Positions 25,430 through 33,356 of a DNA stretch of 64,000 nt are shown here, one piece after another. The stretch spans positions 2,480,001-2,544,000 of the forward strand of contig OY762308.1 of assembly GCA_963665555.2 (NCBI GenBank), read 5' to 3'. Made by a program: the position numbers and the translations under genes. Below the pieces are notes generated by a model. The model made no database searches and was not told the DNA's origin. It saw only the letters and a list, made by a program, of their open reading frames with translations. The stretch comes from CAXXXW01 sp963665555 (lineage in GTDB: Bacteria; Pseudomonadota; Alphaproteobacteria; Thalassobaculales; Thalassobaculaceae). Position 1 is the stretch's first letter; each line of letters starts with the position of its first letter.

Positions 25430-26359
25430 TTACGCCGACAGACTAGCGCGGCCCGGCGCCGAGTCAAGCGGGCCGTCGCGCCCGTCCGGCGGCTCCGGGC
25501 CGGCGAGCGCGCCGCGCCCCTCGATCCCCGCCGCGACCAGGGCGTGGCAATGCCGCGCCAGCGCCTTGCGGTCCGGGAAGGCGCGCGCGTCCGCCGGCGG
25601 GTGGAAGCGGATCGAGACCCCGACCGCGCCCCGCGACAGGGCGGCCATCAGGTGCGGCGCCATGTCCATGTCGCCGTACCAGGCGTAGAGCGGCCGCAAG
25701 GCCCGGCCCATCGGCACGCCCTCCAGCGTCGTGTAGCGGATCGAGACCGGCTGCACCGTCACGCCGGCCCCGGCCACCGAGGCGAACAGCGTGCTCTTGA
25801 ACGGGAGGACGCGCGCGCCGTCGGTGCTGGTCCCCTCGGCGAAGACGATCAGCCGCTCGCCGGCGTCGAGGCTCCGGCGCAACTCGTCCACCTGGTCGCG
25901 CGAGACGGCGGCCCGGCGCTCGATGAACACGGTGCGGCTGAGGCGCGCCAGCACGGAGACGCCGGGCCAGCTCCGCACCTCCCGCTTCGCCACGAACCGC
26001 GCGGACAGCGCCGAGCCGAGCGCGACGATGTCGAAATAGGACACATGGTTGACGACGAACAGCGCGCCCGGACCGCGGACCGGAACCCCCTCGCGCCGCA
26101 CGCGCAGGCCGAGGATGCGCGCGCCGATCCGGTGGTGCAGCGGCGGCAGCGCCGCCGCCAGCCGCGACCGCGCCGCGAGCAGGGGCAGCTGGACCGGAAG
26201 CATCGCGAGGGTCAGCAGCACATAGGCGGCGATCCGCGCGACGGCGAGGAAGCGGGAGCGCCCGGGCGGCGCGACCTCCGCCGGGCCGTCCCAGAACCCG
26301 GTCGCCGCCGCCTCGAAACCGGCCGCCGGCGCCGGCGCGCCGTCCCCGGCCGCGCTCAT
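25430..26359 (-). CDS. olsA: Lysophospholipid/1-acyl-glycerol-3-phosphate acyltransferase (PlsC/OlsA type)
   Basis: A 309-residue membrane-associated acyltransferase with one hydrophobic segment (about residues 38-60). The catalytic NHVSYFD (HX4D) and substrate motif FAEGTSTDG are present. It overlaps the stop of an OlsB-like gene by four bases, so it most likely adds the second acyl chain of ornithine lipid (OlsA). General PlsC activity cannot be excluded. Confidence 0.86.
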   Translation of the reverse strand: MSAAGDGAPAPAAGFEAAATGFWDGPAEVAPPGRSRFLAVARIAAYVLLTLAMLPVQLPLLAARSRLAAALPPLHHRIGARILGLRVRREGVPVRGPGALFVVNHVSYFDIVALGSALSARFVAKREVRSWPGVSVLARLSRTVFIERRAAVSRDQVDELRRSLDAGERLIVFAEGTSTDGARVLPFKSTLFASVAGAGVTVQPVSIRYTTLEGVPMGRALRPLYAWYGDMDMAPHLMAALSRGAVGVSIRFHPPADARAFPDRKALARHCHALVAAGIEGRGALAGPEPPDGRDGPLDSAPGRASLSA

Positions 26360-27219
26360 CGCGCCGGCTCCCGCGCGGTGCGGGCGTAGTGCTTGTAGTA
26401 CTTGTCGGCGACCGATTCGGTGCGGACGACGACGCACACGTCCGTGGTGTTGAACTGGCGGTCCACCACCGCGCCGTCGCCGACCCAGCCGCCGAGGCGC
26501 AGGTAGCCCTTGATCAGCGGCGGCAGGGCGGCCAGCGCGCGCCTGGCGTCGATCGCGCCGGCCTCCGCCCGCTCCATGTCCACGAACAGCGCGTCGAGCG
26601 CGCGGGGGCGCAACTCCTCCGGCGCGAGGTGGTCGCGGCGCAGGTAGGACAGCGACATCGCGTGCCGGTCCGGATCGGCGCCGGGCAGGCTGGCGCAGCC
26701 GAACATCAGGCGGATGTCGTGGTGGAACACATAGGCCGCGATGCCGCGCCACAGCAGCTGCATCGTCGCGCGGGTGCGGTAGCCCTCGTCGACGCAGGAG
26801 CGGCCGAGCTCCATGATCTCGCCGGGCGAGGCGGTCAGCCGGGAAATGTCGTACTCGCCGGCGGTGTAGAAGCCGCCGTGCCGCTCCGCGACGCGGCGCC
26901 GGGTCAGCCGGTAGGTGCCGACGACCGAGTCGCGCGCCGCCCGGTCGATCACCAGGAGATGGTCGGCGATGTCGTCGAAACGGTCGCAATCGCGTCCCAT
27001 CCGCGCCGTTTCGGCCGAGGCGACGGCGCCCATTTCCTCGTAGAACACGCGGTAGCGCAGCCGCTGCGCCGCCTCGACCTCCGCCGCGCCGCGCGCGATG
27101 CGGATTTCGGTGGACCCCGACACGATCGCGACGGGGGCGTCGTCGCCCGCGCCCCGTTCCGCCGCCCCCTCGGAGGCGGCCGGGGCGGCGCGCGGCCCGG
27201 CGGGTCCGGTCATCGTCAT
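26356..27219 (-). CDS. olsB: L-ornithine N-alpha-acyltransferase (OlsB-like)
   Basis: A 287-residue GNAT-like acyltransferase of the OlsB type. The core is RLRYRVFYEEMGA, ADHLLVID, VVGTYRLTRRR, IMELGRSCVDEGYRTRATM and LMFGCASLPG. It would transfer a 3-hydroxyacyl chain from ACP to ornithine, making lyso-ornithine lipid for the downstream OlsA-like enzyme. A start at 27213 (two codons later) is equally possible. Ornithine lipids often replace phospholipids when phosphate is short. A 7-bp stem (GGCGGGG/CCCCGCC at 27284-27301) lies upstream. Confidence 0.88.
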   Translation of the reverse strand: MTMTGPAGPRAAPAASEGAAERGAGDDAPVAIVSGSTEIRIARGAAEVEAAQRLRYRVFYEEMGAVASAETARMGRDCDRFDDIADHLLVIDRAARDSVVGTYRLTRRRVAERHGGFYTAGEYDISRLTASPGEIMELGRSCVDEGYRTRATMQLLWRGIAAYVFHHDIRLMFGCASLPGADPDRHAMSLSYLRRDHLAPEELRPRALDALFVDMERAEAGAIDARRALAALPPLIKGYLRLGGWVGDGAVVDRQFNTTDVCVVVRTESVADKYYKHYARTAREPAR

Positions 27220-27396
27220 GTCGTTCGCGGCGAGTCTCCGCCGTTCCCTTCCGCGAGCCTTCCGGCCGGCGCTCCGGCGCGAGGGCGGGGAGGTCCCCGC
27301 CCGCTCGCCCGGACATCCTACTCCGGCGGCGCGACGGAAAGAAGACGGAAACGCCGCCCGGCCGGCCGCGGCCGCCCCGGCGTCCGGCGAATCCGC

Positions 27397-27807
27397 CTAG
27401 CGACGGCGCCGCGCGCTGCCGAGGCCGATCTTCTTGGCCAGTTCGCTGCGCTGCCTGGCGTAGTTCGGCGCGACCATCGGGTAGTCCGGGCGCAGGCCCC
27501 ACCGCTCCCGGTACTGCTCCGGCGTCATGTCGTAGGCCGTCTTCAGATGCCGCTTCAGCATCTTCAGCTTCTTGCCGTCCTCCAGGCAGATCAGGTATTC
27601 GTCGGTGATCGACTTGTCGATCGGCACGACCGGCTTCGGCTTCTCGGGCGGAGCCTCCTCCTTCGCGCCCAGCCCCATCAAGGTGCCGTAAACGCGCTCG
27701 ATGAACCGCGTGACGTCCTCGGCCGGGATGCTGTTGTTCGAGACATACGCCGAAACGACCTCGACCGTGTGCTCGATCCGGCTGTTTTCGTGATTTTCGG
27801 AATCCAT
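27397..27807 (-). CDS. mucR: MucR/Ros-family transcriptional regulator
   Basis: A 136-residue zinc-finger regulator. The C-terminal MucR domain reads CLEDGKKLKMLKRHL and MTPEQYRERWGL, in which Cys, Asp and two His/equivalents replace the classical finger ligands; here the last ligand region reads HLKTAYDM. Such proteins silence A+T-rich promoters and repress themselves. The upstream region contains two A6-7/CGCGCG direct repeats. The extended rimI frame overlaps the first 130 bases. Confidence 0.94.
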   Translation of the reverse strand: MDSENHENSRIEHTVEVVSAYVSNNSIPAEDVTRFIERVYGTLMGLGAKEEAPPEKPKPVVPIDKSITDEYLICLEDGKKLKMLKRHLKTAYDMTPEQYRERWGLRPDYPMVAPNYARQRSELAKKIGLGSARRRR

Positions 27808-28412
27808 CGTATCCTTCCAGTTGCGTTGACGGGGGTCGTACACGGGGATACGCCCGGAAGTCTTGAACAACAAGAAAAAAACGCGCGATTTCGGAAAAAA
27901 CGCGCGCCGGCGCGCCCGGCCGGGGCGAAATCGCGCCGCATCGCCAGCGCGTCGCGTTTCTTGCCGGCGCCCGGCGCGTAATAGTTCCGCCGCCGGCCCG
28001 CGACCGCGAAGCCGGCGGCGCGGTACAGCGCGAGCGCGGGCCGGTTCTCCGCCGCGACCTCGAGGAAGACGCGCCGGACGCCGCGGCCGGCGAGGTCGCG
28101 CAGCGCGCGGTCGAGCAGGGCGGCCGCGAGTCCCCGGCGGCGGTCGGCGGCGCGCACCGCGACGGACAGGATTTCGCCCTCGTCCGCGGCGGCGCGGAAC
28201 AGCAGGCAGCCGCGCGCGACAAGCGGCGCGCCGGGCCGGCGCCCGAACGCCGCGAGGCCGTCCAGCCCGCCCGTCCGCAACATCCCGGCGATCGCATCGG
28301 CGCTCCAGCCCGGCCCGGACCGCGGGTCGAGCAGGGCGGCGATCCGGCGCGGCGCCGGCCCGTCGGCGTCGGCCGGGCCGAGCCGGCGAATCTCCTCGCG
28401 CCTTCGCGTCAC
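27678..28412 (-). CDS. rimI: Ribosomal-protein-alanine N-acetyltransferase, stop codon displaced into mucR
   Basis: A GNAT protein in the classical tsaB-rimI pair. The acetyl-CoA loop is VAVRAADRRRGLAAALLDRA, followed by VFLEVAAENRPALALYRAAGF and RRRNYYAPGAGKKRDALAM, the normal RimI ending at about residue 155. The frame then runs on with no stop through a terminator-like hairpin and 130 bases into mucR (stop at 27678), giving 244 residues. The GTG start at 28412 overlaps the tsaB stop as GTGA. The extra C-terminus is low in family character and may reflect a lost stop codon or a sequence error. Confidence 0.72.
   Translation of the reverse strand: MTRRREEIRRLGPADADGPAPRRIAALLDPRSGPGWSADAIAGMLRTGGLDGLAAFGRRPGAPLVARGCLLFRAAADEGEILSVAVRAADRRRGLAAALLDRALRDLAGRGVRRVFLEVAAENRPALALYRAAGFAVAGRRRNYYAPGAGKKRDALAMRRDFAPAGRAGARFFRNRAFFSCCSRLPGVSPCTTPVNATGRIRWIPKITKTAGSSTRSRSFRRMSRTTASRPRTSRGSSSAFTAP
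27874..27906. promoter_or_regulatory. Direct repeat upstream of mucR, candidate autoregulatory site
   Basis: Two copies of GA(6-7)CGCGCG lie at 27874-27887 and 27894-27906, about 20 bases (two helical turns) apart and 67-100 bases upstream of the mucR start. A-tracts followed by CG steps are the kind of site MucR/Ros proteins bind. On the minus strand they read as T-tracts after CGCGCG, so part of the signal may instead be a terminator. Confidence 0.5.
27895..27915 (-). terminator. Candidate intrinsic terminator after tsaB-rimI
   Basis: On the minus strand a GCGCG-CCGG-CGCGC hairpin is followed by GTTTTTT. It lies about 40 bases after the usual family end of RimI, so it would end the tsaB-rimI transcript before mucR, although the rimI frame is still open here. 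Confidence 0.55.
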
Positions 28413-29128
28413 TTCGGCGCCGCCGCGTAGGGCGGGCTGAGATAGATCGGGACGACGCCGCCCCGGTAGCCGGCCCCGGCTCCCGCTTCGGCCGCGAGCC
28501 TCTCCTCGGCGACAAGGGCGATGTCGGCCGCGTCGGGCGCGGCGGTCCGGCCGAGGACCGGCCGGAGGCCGGCGCGGCGCGGCCCTGGCGCCGCCTCCGC
28601 GAGCCGCGCGGCGGCGCAACCCTCCAGGCGAATCCGCGCGCCGGGCGCGGCGGCGGCCGCGACCTCCTCCCAGAAGGCCCGCGGGGCGACGGCCCGGCCG
28701 GGCAGCGCGATGCCGCCGTCCGGCGCGCGCAACTCGGCGAAGACTTCCGCGCGCCGGCTTTCCAGCGCGATCGCCAGCAGGTCCCCGGCTTCCGCCCCTT
28801 CCGGCGCGCCGTCGCCGGCGGCGCGCCGGGCCGCCGCCTCGAAGCCGGACACGCCGGCCAGCGGCCGGTCGAGCGCCAGCGCCAGCCCCTTCGCGGCGGC
28901 GATCGCGATGCGCAGGCCGGTGAAGGAGCCGGGGCCGGCGCCGACCGCGACCGCGCCGATGTCCGCCGGGGCCAGCCCCGCCGCCGCCAGCGCGCGCCGG
29001 ACCATCGGCGCGACCGCGGCCGCGTGCCCCCGGGCCATCGCCTCGCGCAGGCGCGCCTCCGTCCGGCCGTTCCGGCGAATGGCGACGGAGCAGGCCGCGC
29101 CCGAACACTCCAGCGCCAGGATCGGCAT
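28409..29128 (-). CDS. tsaB: tRNA threonylcarbamoyladenosine biosynthesis protein TsaB
   Basis: A 239-residue ASKHA-fold partner of TsaD for t6A37 synthesis. The N-terminal LALECSGAACSVAI and the family motif GAGPGSFTGLRIAIAAAKGLA are clear. The ATG at 29128 begins just before the first strand; the longer frame is not used. It is the first gene of tsaB-rimI. Confidence 0.92.
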   Translation of the reverse strand: MPILALECSGAACSVAIRRNGRTEARLREAMARGHAAAVAPMVRRALAAAGLAPADIGAVAVGAGPGSFTGLRIAIAAAKGLALALDRPLAGVSGFEAAARRAAGDGAPEGAEAGDLLAIALESRRAEVFAELRAPDGGIALPGRAVAPRAFWEEVAAAAAPGARIRLEGCAAARLAEAAPGPRRAGLRPVLGRTAAPDAADIALVAEERLAAEAGAGAGYRGGVVPIYLSPPYAAAPK

Positions 29129-29231
29129 GGGCGGCCTCGCCGGGGGAAACGGGATCGGCGCGGGCGGATGGAACGCGGCGCCGCCTCGGTTATACTGGAC
29201 CCTTCGGCGACCGTACACGGGGAGCGTGGGA

Positions 29232-30287
29232 ATGGCGAGCGCGCGGGGCCTGCCCCGGATCGCCCGCGCGGCCTGGGGCCTCGCGGCCCTGGCGGGGGTC
29301 TGGACGGCGGCCGCGGCGAGTCCCGCGGCGGCGGACGATGGCGGCGGCGGCTCGGCCGTCGTGGTCGTCTACCACCGATTCGACGAACCCGAACACCCGA
29401 CGGCGAGCATCTCGACCGCCCGGTTCGAGGCGCATCTGGCGGAACTCGCGAAGCCGCGCTACACGGTGCTGCCGCTGCCGGAAATCGTCGCCCGGCTGCG
29501 CGGCGGCGAAAAGCTGCCGGACCGCGCGGTCGGGATCGCCATCGACGGCGCCTTCCTGTCCGCCTACGAGAAAGCCTGGCCGCGCCTGCGCGACGCCGGC
29601 CTGCCTTTCGCGCTGTTCGTCACCACCGACCCGGTGGACTACAGCGGGCGCCGGCACATGTCGTGGGACCATATCCGCGAGTTGCGCGACGCCGGCGCGG
29701 CGATCGGGAGCCGGACGAAGAGCCATCCGCGCCTGCCGGCGGTCACGCTCGCCGAGGCGCGGCGCGAGATCGAACACTCGAACGCCCGGTTCGTCGCGGA
29801 ACTGGGCGCGCGGCCGACGCTGTTCGCCTATCCCTACGGCGAATACAACCTGCCGGCGCGCGACCTCGTGGCGCAAAGCGGGTTCGAGGCCGCGTTCGGG
29901 ATGCATTCCGGCGTCGTCCATCCGCGCCTCGACCGTTTCCAGCTGCCGCGGTTCCCGCTCAACGAGCGCTACGGCGGGATCGACCGTTTCCGGCTGGTGG
30001 CGGACGCGCTGCCGCTCCCCGTGACGGACCTGCTGCCGGCCGATCCGGCGCTGGCGCGCAACCCGCCGTCGTTCGGCTTCACCGTCGTTCCCGAACTCGG
30101 CCGGCTGGACCGGCTGGCCTGTTTCGCTTCCGCCCGGGGGGAGATGGACCTCGAAAAGCTCGGCCGGCGGGTGGAGGCGCGGTTCCGCGCGCCGCTGCCG
30201 CCGGGGCGTTCGCGCCTGAACTGCACCATGCCGGGGCCGGACGGCCGCTGGCGCTGGTTCGGGCTGCAGTTCCTGGCGCCGCCCTGA
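29232..30287 (+). CDS. Polysaccharide deacetylase-like protein with altered metal site
   Basis: A 351-residue exported protein: a signal peptide ends near SPAAADD (about residue 36). A NodB-like fold follows: VVVYHRFDEP, the motif-1 region GIAIDGAFLSAY (residues 102-113), the motif-2 region GSRTKSHPRLP (159-169) and LFAYPYGEYN. In active enzymes motif 1 is TFDDG and motif 2 is HSxxH-like. Here the second Asp is Gly106 and the first His is Arg161, so two of the three metal ligands are missing. The C-terminal 90 residues are unfamiliar. It may bind rather than deacetylate a glycan. It is divergent from tsaB. Confidence 0.78.
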   Translation: MASARGLPRIARAAWGLAALAGVWTAAAASPAAADDGGGGSAVVVVYHRFDEPEHPTASISTARFEAHLAELAKPRYTVLPLPEIVARLRGGEKLPDRAVGIAIDGAFLSAYEKAWPRLRDAGLPFALFVTTDPVDYSGRRHMSWDHIRELRDAGAAIGSRTKSHPRLPAVTLAEARREIEHSNARFVAELGARPTLFAYPYGEYNLPARDLVAQSGFEAAFGMHSGVVHPRLDRFQLPRFPLNERYGGIDRFRLVADALPLPVTDLLPADPALARNPPSFGFTVVPELGRLDRLACFASARGEMDLEKLGRRVEARFRAPLPPGRSRLNCTMPGPDGRWRWFGLQFLAPP

Positions 30288-30319
30288 CGCCGCTTCGCGG
30301 ACCGGCGCGCGAAAGCGCC

Positions 30320-31498
30320 CTACGCCGCGCCCGCCGCCGCCGCGCGCCATTCGGCCCGGACCGTCTCGTCCGGTTCGGTCGGCGCGCGGGTCCGGGCGAG
30401 CGCGGCCGCCGCCTCCGGCCCGGCCAGCCGGCCGAACGCCCAGACCGCCATCGCGCGGACCAGCGGCGAGTCGTCGTCCAGCAGCGCCCGCAACTCCGGC
30501 GGCGCCGTCCCGCCGCTATTGCCGAGCGCGACCAGCACGTTGCGCAGGAAGCGGTCCCGGCCGACCCGCTTGACCGGCGAGCCGGCGAAGCGCGCCCGGA
30601 AGGCGGCGTCGTCCAGCGACAGGAAGCCGCGCAGCGCCGGCAGGTCGAGGTCCTCGCGCGGCGCGAAGGCGGCCTCGCGCGACATCCGGGCGTATTTGTT
30701 CCACGGGCAGACGGCGAGGCAGTCGTCGCAGCCGTACACGCGGTTGCCGATGGCGGCGCGGAACCGGGCCGGGATGTGGCCCTTGTGCTCGATGGTGAGG
30801 TAGGAGACGCAGCGCGTCGCGTCCAGCGCGTAGGGCGCGGGGAAGGCGTCCGTCGGGCAGATGTCGAGGCAGCGCCGGCAGCTTCCGCAGCGGTCCGCCG
30901 CCGCCGGGCCGGCGGGCAGGTCGAGCGTCGTAAACGCCTCGCCCAGGAACAGCCAGGAGCCGAATTCGCGGCTCACCAGGTTGGTGTGCTTGCCCTGCCA
31001 GCCGACGCCGGCCGCCGCCGCCAGAGGCTTCTCCAGCACCGGCGCGGTGTCCACGAACACCTTGATCCCGCAATCGAACTCCGCCGCCATCCAGCGGCCG
31101 AGCCGCTTCAGCCGCTTCTTCAGCACGTCGTGGTAGTCGCGGTTGCGGGCGTAGGCGGAGATGTTGGCGCGGTCGCGCGCCGCGAGGTCCTCCATCGGGT
31201 CGCGCGCCGGACCGTAATTCGCCGCCACGACGACGACGGACCGCGCCTCGGGCCACAGCGCGCGCGGGTCGCGCCGCCGCGCGGCGGTCCGCGCCATCCA
31301 GTCCATGTCGCCGTGCTCGCCGGCGGCGAGGAAGGCGTCGAAGCGCGCCTTCTCGCGCGCGCCGACGGCGGCGGGGGCGATTCCGGCGGCGTCGAAACCG
31401 AGCGCGCGGGCGCGTTCGAGGATGCGCCCGGCCGCCGCCCGCGCCGCCTCGCCCGCCCCGGCCCCGGCCTCGACGCCGGTCTCGGCTCCGGCGGTCAT
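30320..31498 (-). CDS. queG: Epoxyqueuosine reductase
   Basis: A 392-residue cobalamin/iron-sulfur enzyme that performs the last step of queuosine synthesis on tRNA. Two 4Fe-4S motifs are present (CGSCRRCLDICPTDAF and CDDCLAVCPWNKY), with the N-terminal QueG domain (SVVVVAANY, then SAYARNRDYHDVLKKRL) and a short C-terminal HEAT-like tail (VLVALGNSG). It overlaps the tgt stop by four bases. Confidence 0.95.
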   Translation of the reverse strand: MTAGAETGVEAGAGAGEAARAAAGRILERARALGFDAAGIAPAAVGAREKARFDAFLAAGEHGDMDWMARTAARRRDPRALWPEARSVVVVAANYGPARDPMEDLAARDRANISAYARNRDYHDVLKKRLKRLGRWMAAEFDCGIKVFVDTAPVLEKPLAAAAGVGWQGKHTNLVSREFGSWLFLGEAFTTLDLPAGPAAADRCGSCRRCLDICPTDAFPAPYALDATRCVSYLTIEHKGHIPARFRAAIGNRVYGCDDCLAVCPWNKYARMSREAAFAPREDLDLPALRGFLSLDDAAFRARFAGSPVKRVGRDRFLRNVLVALGNSGGTAPPELRALLDDDSPLVRAMAVWAFGRLAGPEAAAALARTRAPTEPDETVRAEWRAAAAGAA

Positions 31499-32625
31499 GG
31501 CGCGCGGGCCGGGATGTCGCCCGCGGCCTGCTCGGCCGCGAAGGCGTCGGCGAAGGCGGCCAGCCGCCCCTCCGCGACCGCCGCGCGCAACCCGGCCATC
31601 AGCCGCTGGTAATAGGCGAGGTTGTGCCAGGTGAGCAGCACCGCCCCCAGCATCTCCCCCGCCTTGGCGAGGTGGTGGAGGTAGGCGCGCGAGAAGCCGG
31701 CGCAGGCCGGGCAGTCGCAAGCCTCGTCGAGCGGCCGCGGGTCGTCGGCGTGGCGCGCGTTGCGCAGGTTGACCTGGCCGCGCCGGGTGAACGCCTGCGC
31801 CGTGCGGCCGGAGCGCGTGGGCAGCACGCAGTCGAACATGTCGATCCCGCGCGCGACGGCGTCCACCAGGTCCGCCGGCTTGCCGACCCCCATCAGGTAG
31901 CGCGGCCGGTCCGCCGGCAGCAGCGGCGCGGTCGCGTCCAGCATCCGCAGCATGTCGTCGCGCCCCTCGCCGACGGCCAGCCCGCCGACGGCGTAGCCGT
32001 CGAAGCCGATCCCGGCGAGGGTCTCGGCCGATTCCCGGCGCAGCTCCTCGTACACGCCGCCCTGGACGATGCCGAACAGCCCGTGGCCCGGCCGGGGAAC
32101 GAAGGCGCGCCGCGACCGCTCGGCCCAGCGCATCGACAGGCGCATCGAGGCCGCCGCCGCCTCGCGCGACGCCGGGAAGGGCGTGCATTCGTCGAACGCC
32201 ATCGTTATGTCCGCGCCCAGGCGATGCTGGACCTCGACCGACCGTTCCGGCGACAGCAGGTGGCGCGAGCCGTCGATATGGGAGCGGAAGCGCACGCCCT
32301 CCTCCCCGATCTCGCGCAGTTCCGCCAGCGACATGACCTGGAAGCCGCCGGAATCGGTCAGGATCGGCCCGTCCCAGCCCATGAAGCGGTGCAGGCCGCC
32401 CAGCGCCTCGATCCGCGCGTCGCCCGGCCGCAGCATCAGGTGGTAGGTGTTGGCGAGCAGGATTCGCGCGCCCGTCCCGCGGACCGCGCCGGGCAGCATC
32501 CCCTTCACCGTCGCGGCCGTGCCCACCGGCATGAAGGCGGGGGTTTCGACCGCCCCGCGCGCCGTCTCCAGGCGCCCGCGCCGCGCCGCGCCGTCCGTCG
32601 CCGCGACGGCGAAGGCGAGCGCCAC
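31495..32625 (-). CDS. tgt: Queuine tRNA-ribosyltransferase
   Basis: A 376-residue TIM-barrel enzyme that exchanges G34 for preQ1 in GUN-anticodon tRNAs (Asp, Asn, His, Tyr). The catalytic region LTDSGGFQVMSL, the second Asp segment FDCVLPTRSGRT and the zinc site CDCPACAGFSRAYLHH are intact. No ATG fits; the GTG at 32625 gives normal length. It is coupled to queG. The enzyme reads a UGU sequence in the anticodon loop, which is also present in the odd tRNA at 43.6 kb. Confidence 0.95.
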   Translation of the reverse strand: MALAFAVAATDGAARRGRLETARGAVETPAFMPVGTAATVKGMLPGAVRGTGARILLANTYHLMLRPGDARIEALGGLHRFMGWDGPILTDSGGFQVMSLAELREIGEEGVRFRSHIDGSRHLLSPERSVEVQHRLGADITMAFDECTPFPASREAAAASMRLSMRWAERSRRAFVPRPGHGLFGIVQGGVYEELRRESAETLAGIGFDGYAVGGLAVGEGRDDMLRMLDATAPLLPADRPRYLMGVGKPADLVDAVARGIDMFDCVLPTRSGRTAQAFTRRGQVNLRNARHADDPRPLDEACDCPACAGFSRAYLHHLAKAGEMLGAVLLTWHNLAYYQRLMAGLRAAVAEGRLAAFADAFAAEQAAGDIPARAP

Positions 32626-32660
32626 CGCGCGCGGCCCCGCGTCCGCCCGTCCGGCGGCCC

Positions 32661-33344
32661 TCAGCGGTTGTTGCCGAACATCAGGACATGGTTGGCGGTG
32701 TCGATGTCGGCGGGGGCCACGCCGTGCTCCGGCAGGCCGGCGGCGAAGCCGGCGCGCAGCGCGGCGGCGGTGTCCCGCGTCGTCTGCCCCTCCAGCAGCA
32801 CGACCCATTGGGGCGTCTCCCCCTCCGGGATCGGCACGCCCTGCGCCTTGCGCCCCTCGTTGACGACCGCGAGGTCGTTCTCCGCCAGCACCGCGCCGAC
32901 CATGCCCGGCCGCGCGACCAGCGCCGGGAGCAGGTCCGCCTCCAGATGCGCGCGCAGCCCGTCCATCGCCGCCGGCGCGGGGAAGAAGCGCGCGAAGGCG
33001 CACGCCCCCGCGAAGCCGTGCGACAGGTCGATCGTCACGCGCGCCGCCACCCGGTCGAAATTCGTGAATGTCTTCATCACCCGCTTCGACCAGTCGGACT
33101 GGTCGGCGAGCAGCCTCATGTAGTCCGGGTCGGACAGGTCCTCCACCTCGTCGGTCTCGTAGGTGGCGAAGTACTTGATCCGCGCGTCGCCCGCGCAATC
33201 GACATAGCGCCGCGCCCGGTGGAAGCCGGGAAGCCACACCCGCTCGTCGATATGCTCGCGGTTGTACCACTCGTTGAAGTCCTCCTCCCCGGCCGGGCCG
33301 GTTTCGGTGAAGGTCATCAACATGCCCTTGCCGTAAAGCGCCAC
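32661..33344 (-). CDS. DUF4286-like dimeric alpha/beta-barrel protein
   Basis: A 227-residue protein with two ferredoxin-like halves. The first carries MLMTFTETGPAGEEDFNEWY and NREHIDERVWLPGFHRARRY, the EthD/DUF4286 pattern. Such folds often bind small aromatic or lipid-like compounds or act in degradation pathways. It is 12 bp downstream of the duplicated SHGG gene on the same strand, so the two probably work together. Function unknown. Confidence 0.7.
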   Translation of the reverse strand: MALYGKGMLMTFTETGPAGEEDFNEWYNREHIDERVWLPGFHRARRYVDCAGDARIKYFATYETDEVEDLSDPDYMRLLADQSDWSKRVMKTFTNFDRVAARVTIDLSHGFAGACAFARFFPAPAAMDGLRAHLEADLLPALVARPGMVGAVLAENDLAVVNEGRKAQGVPIPEGETPQWVVLLEGQTTRDTAAALRAGFAAGLPEHGVAPADIDTANHVLMFGNNR

Positions 33345-33356
33345 TTTCCGCCTCCG

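Noticed and set aside
25430..28297. Single large multidomain protein spanning olsA, olsB and mucR
   Set aside because: The frame only encodes OlsA at its end; the rest is out of frame with OlsB and MucR, which have their own starts and ribosome binding sites.
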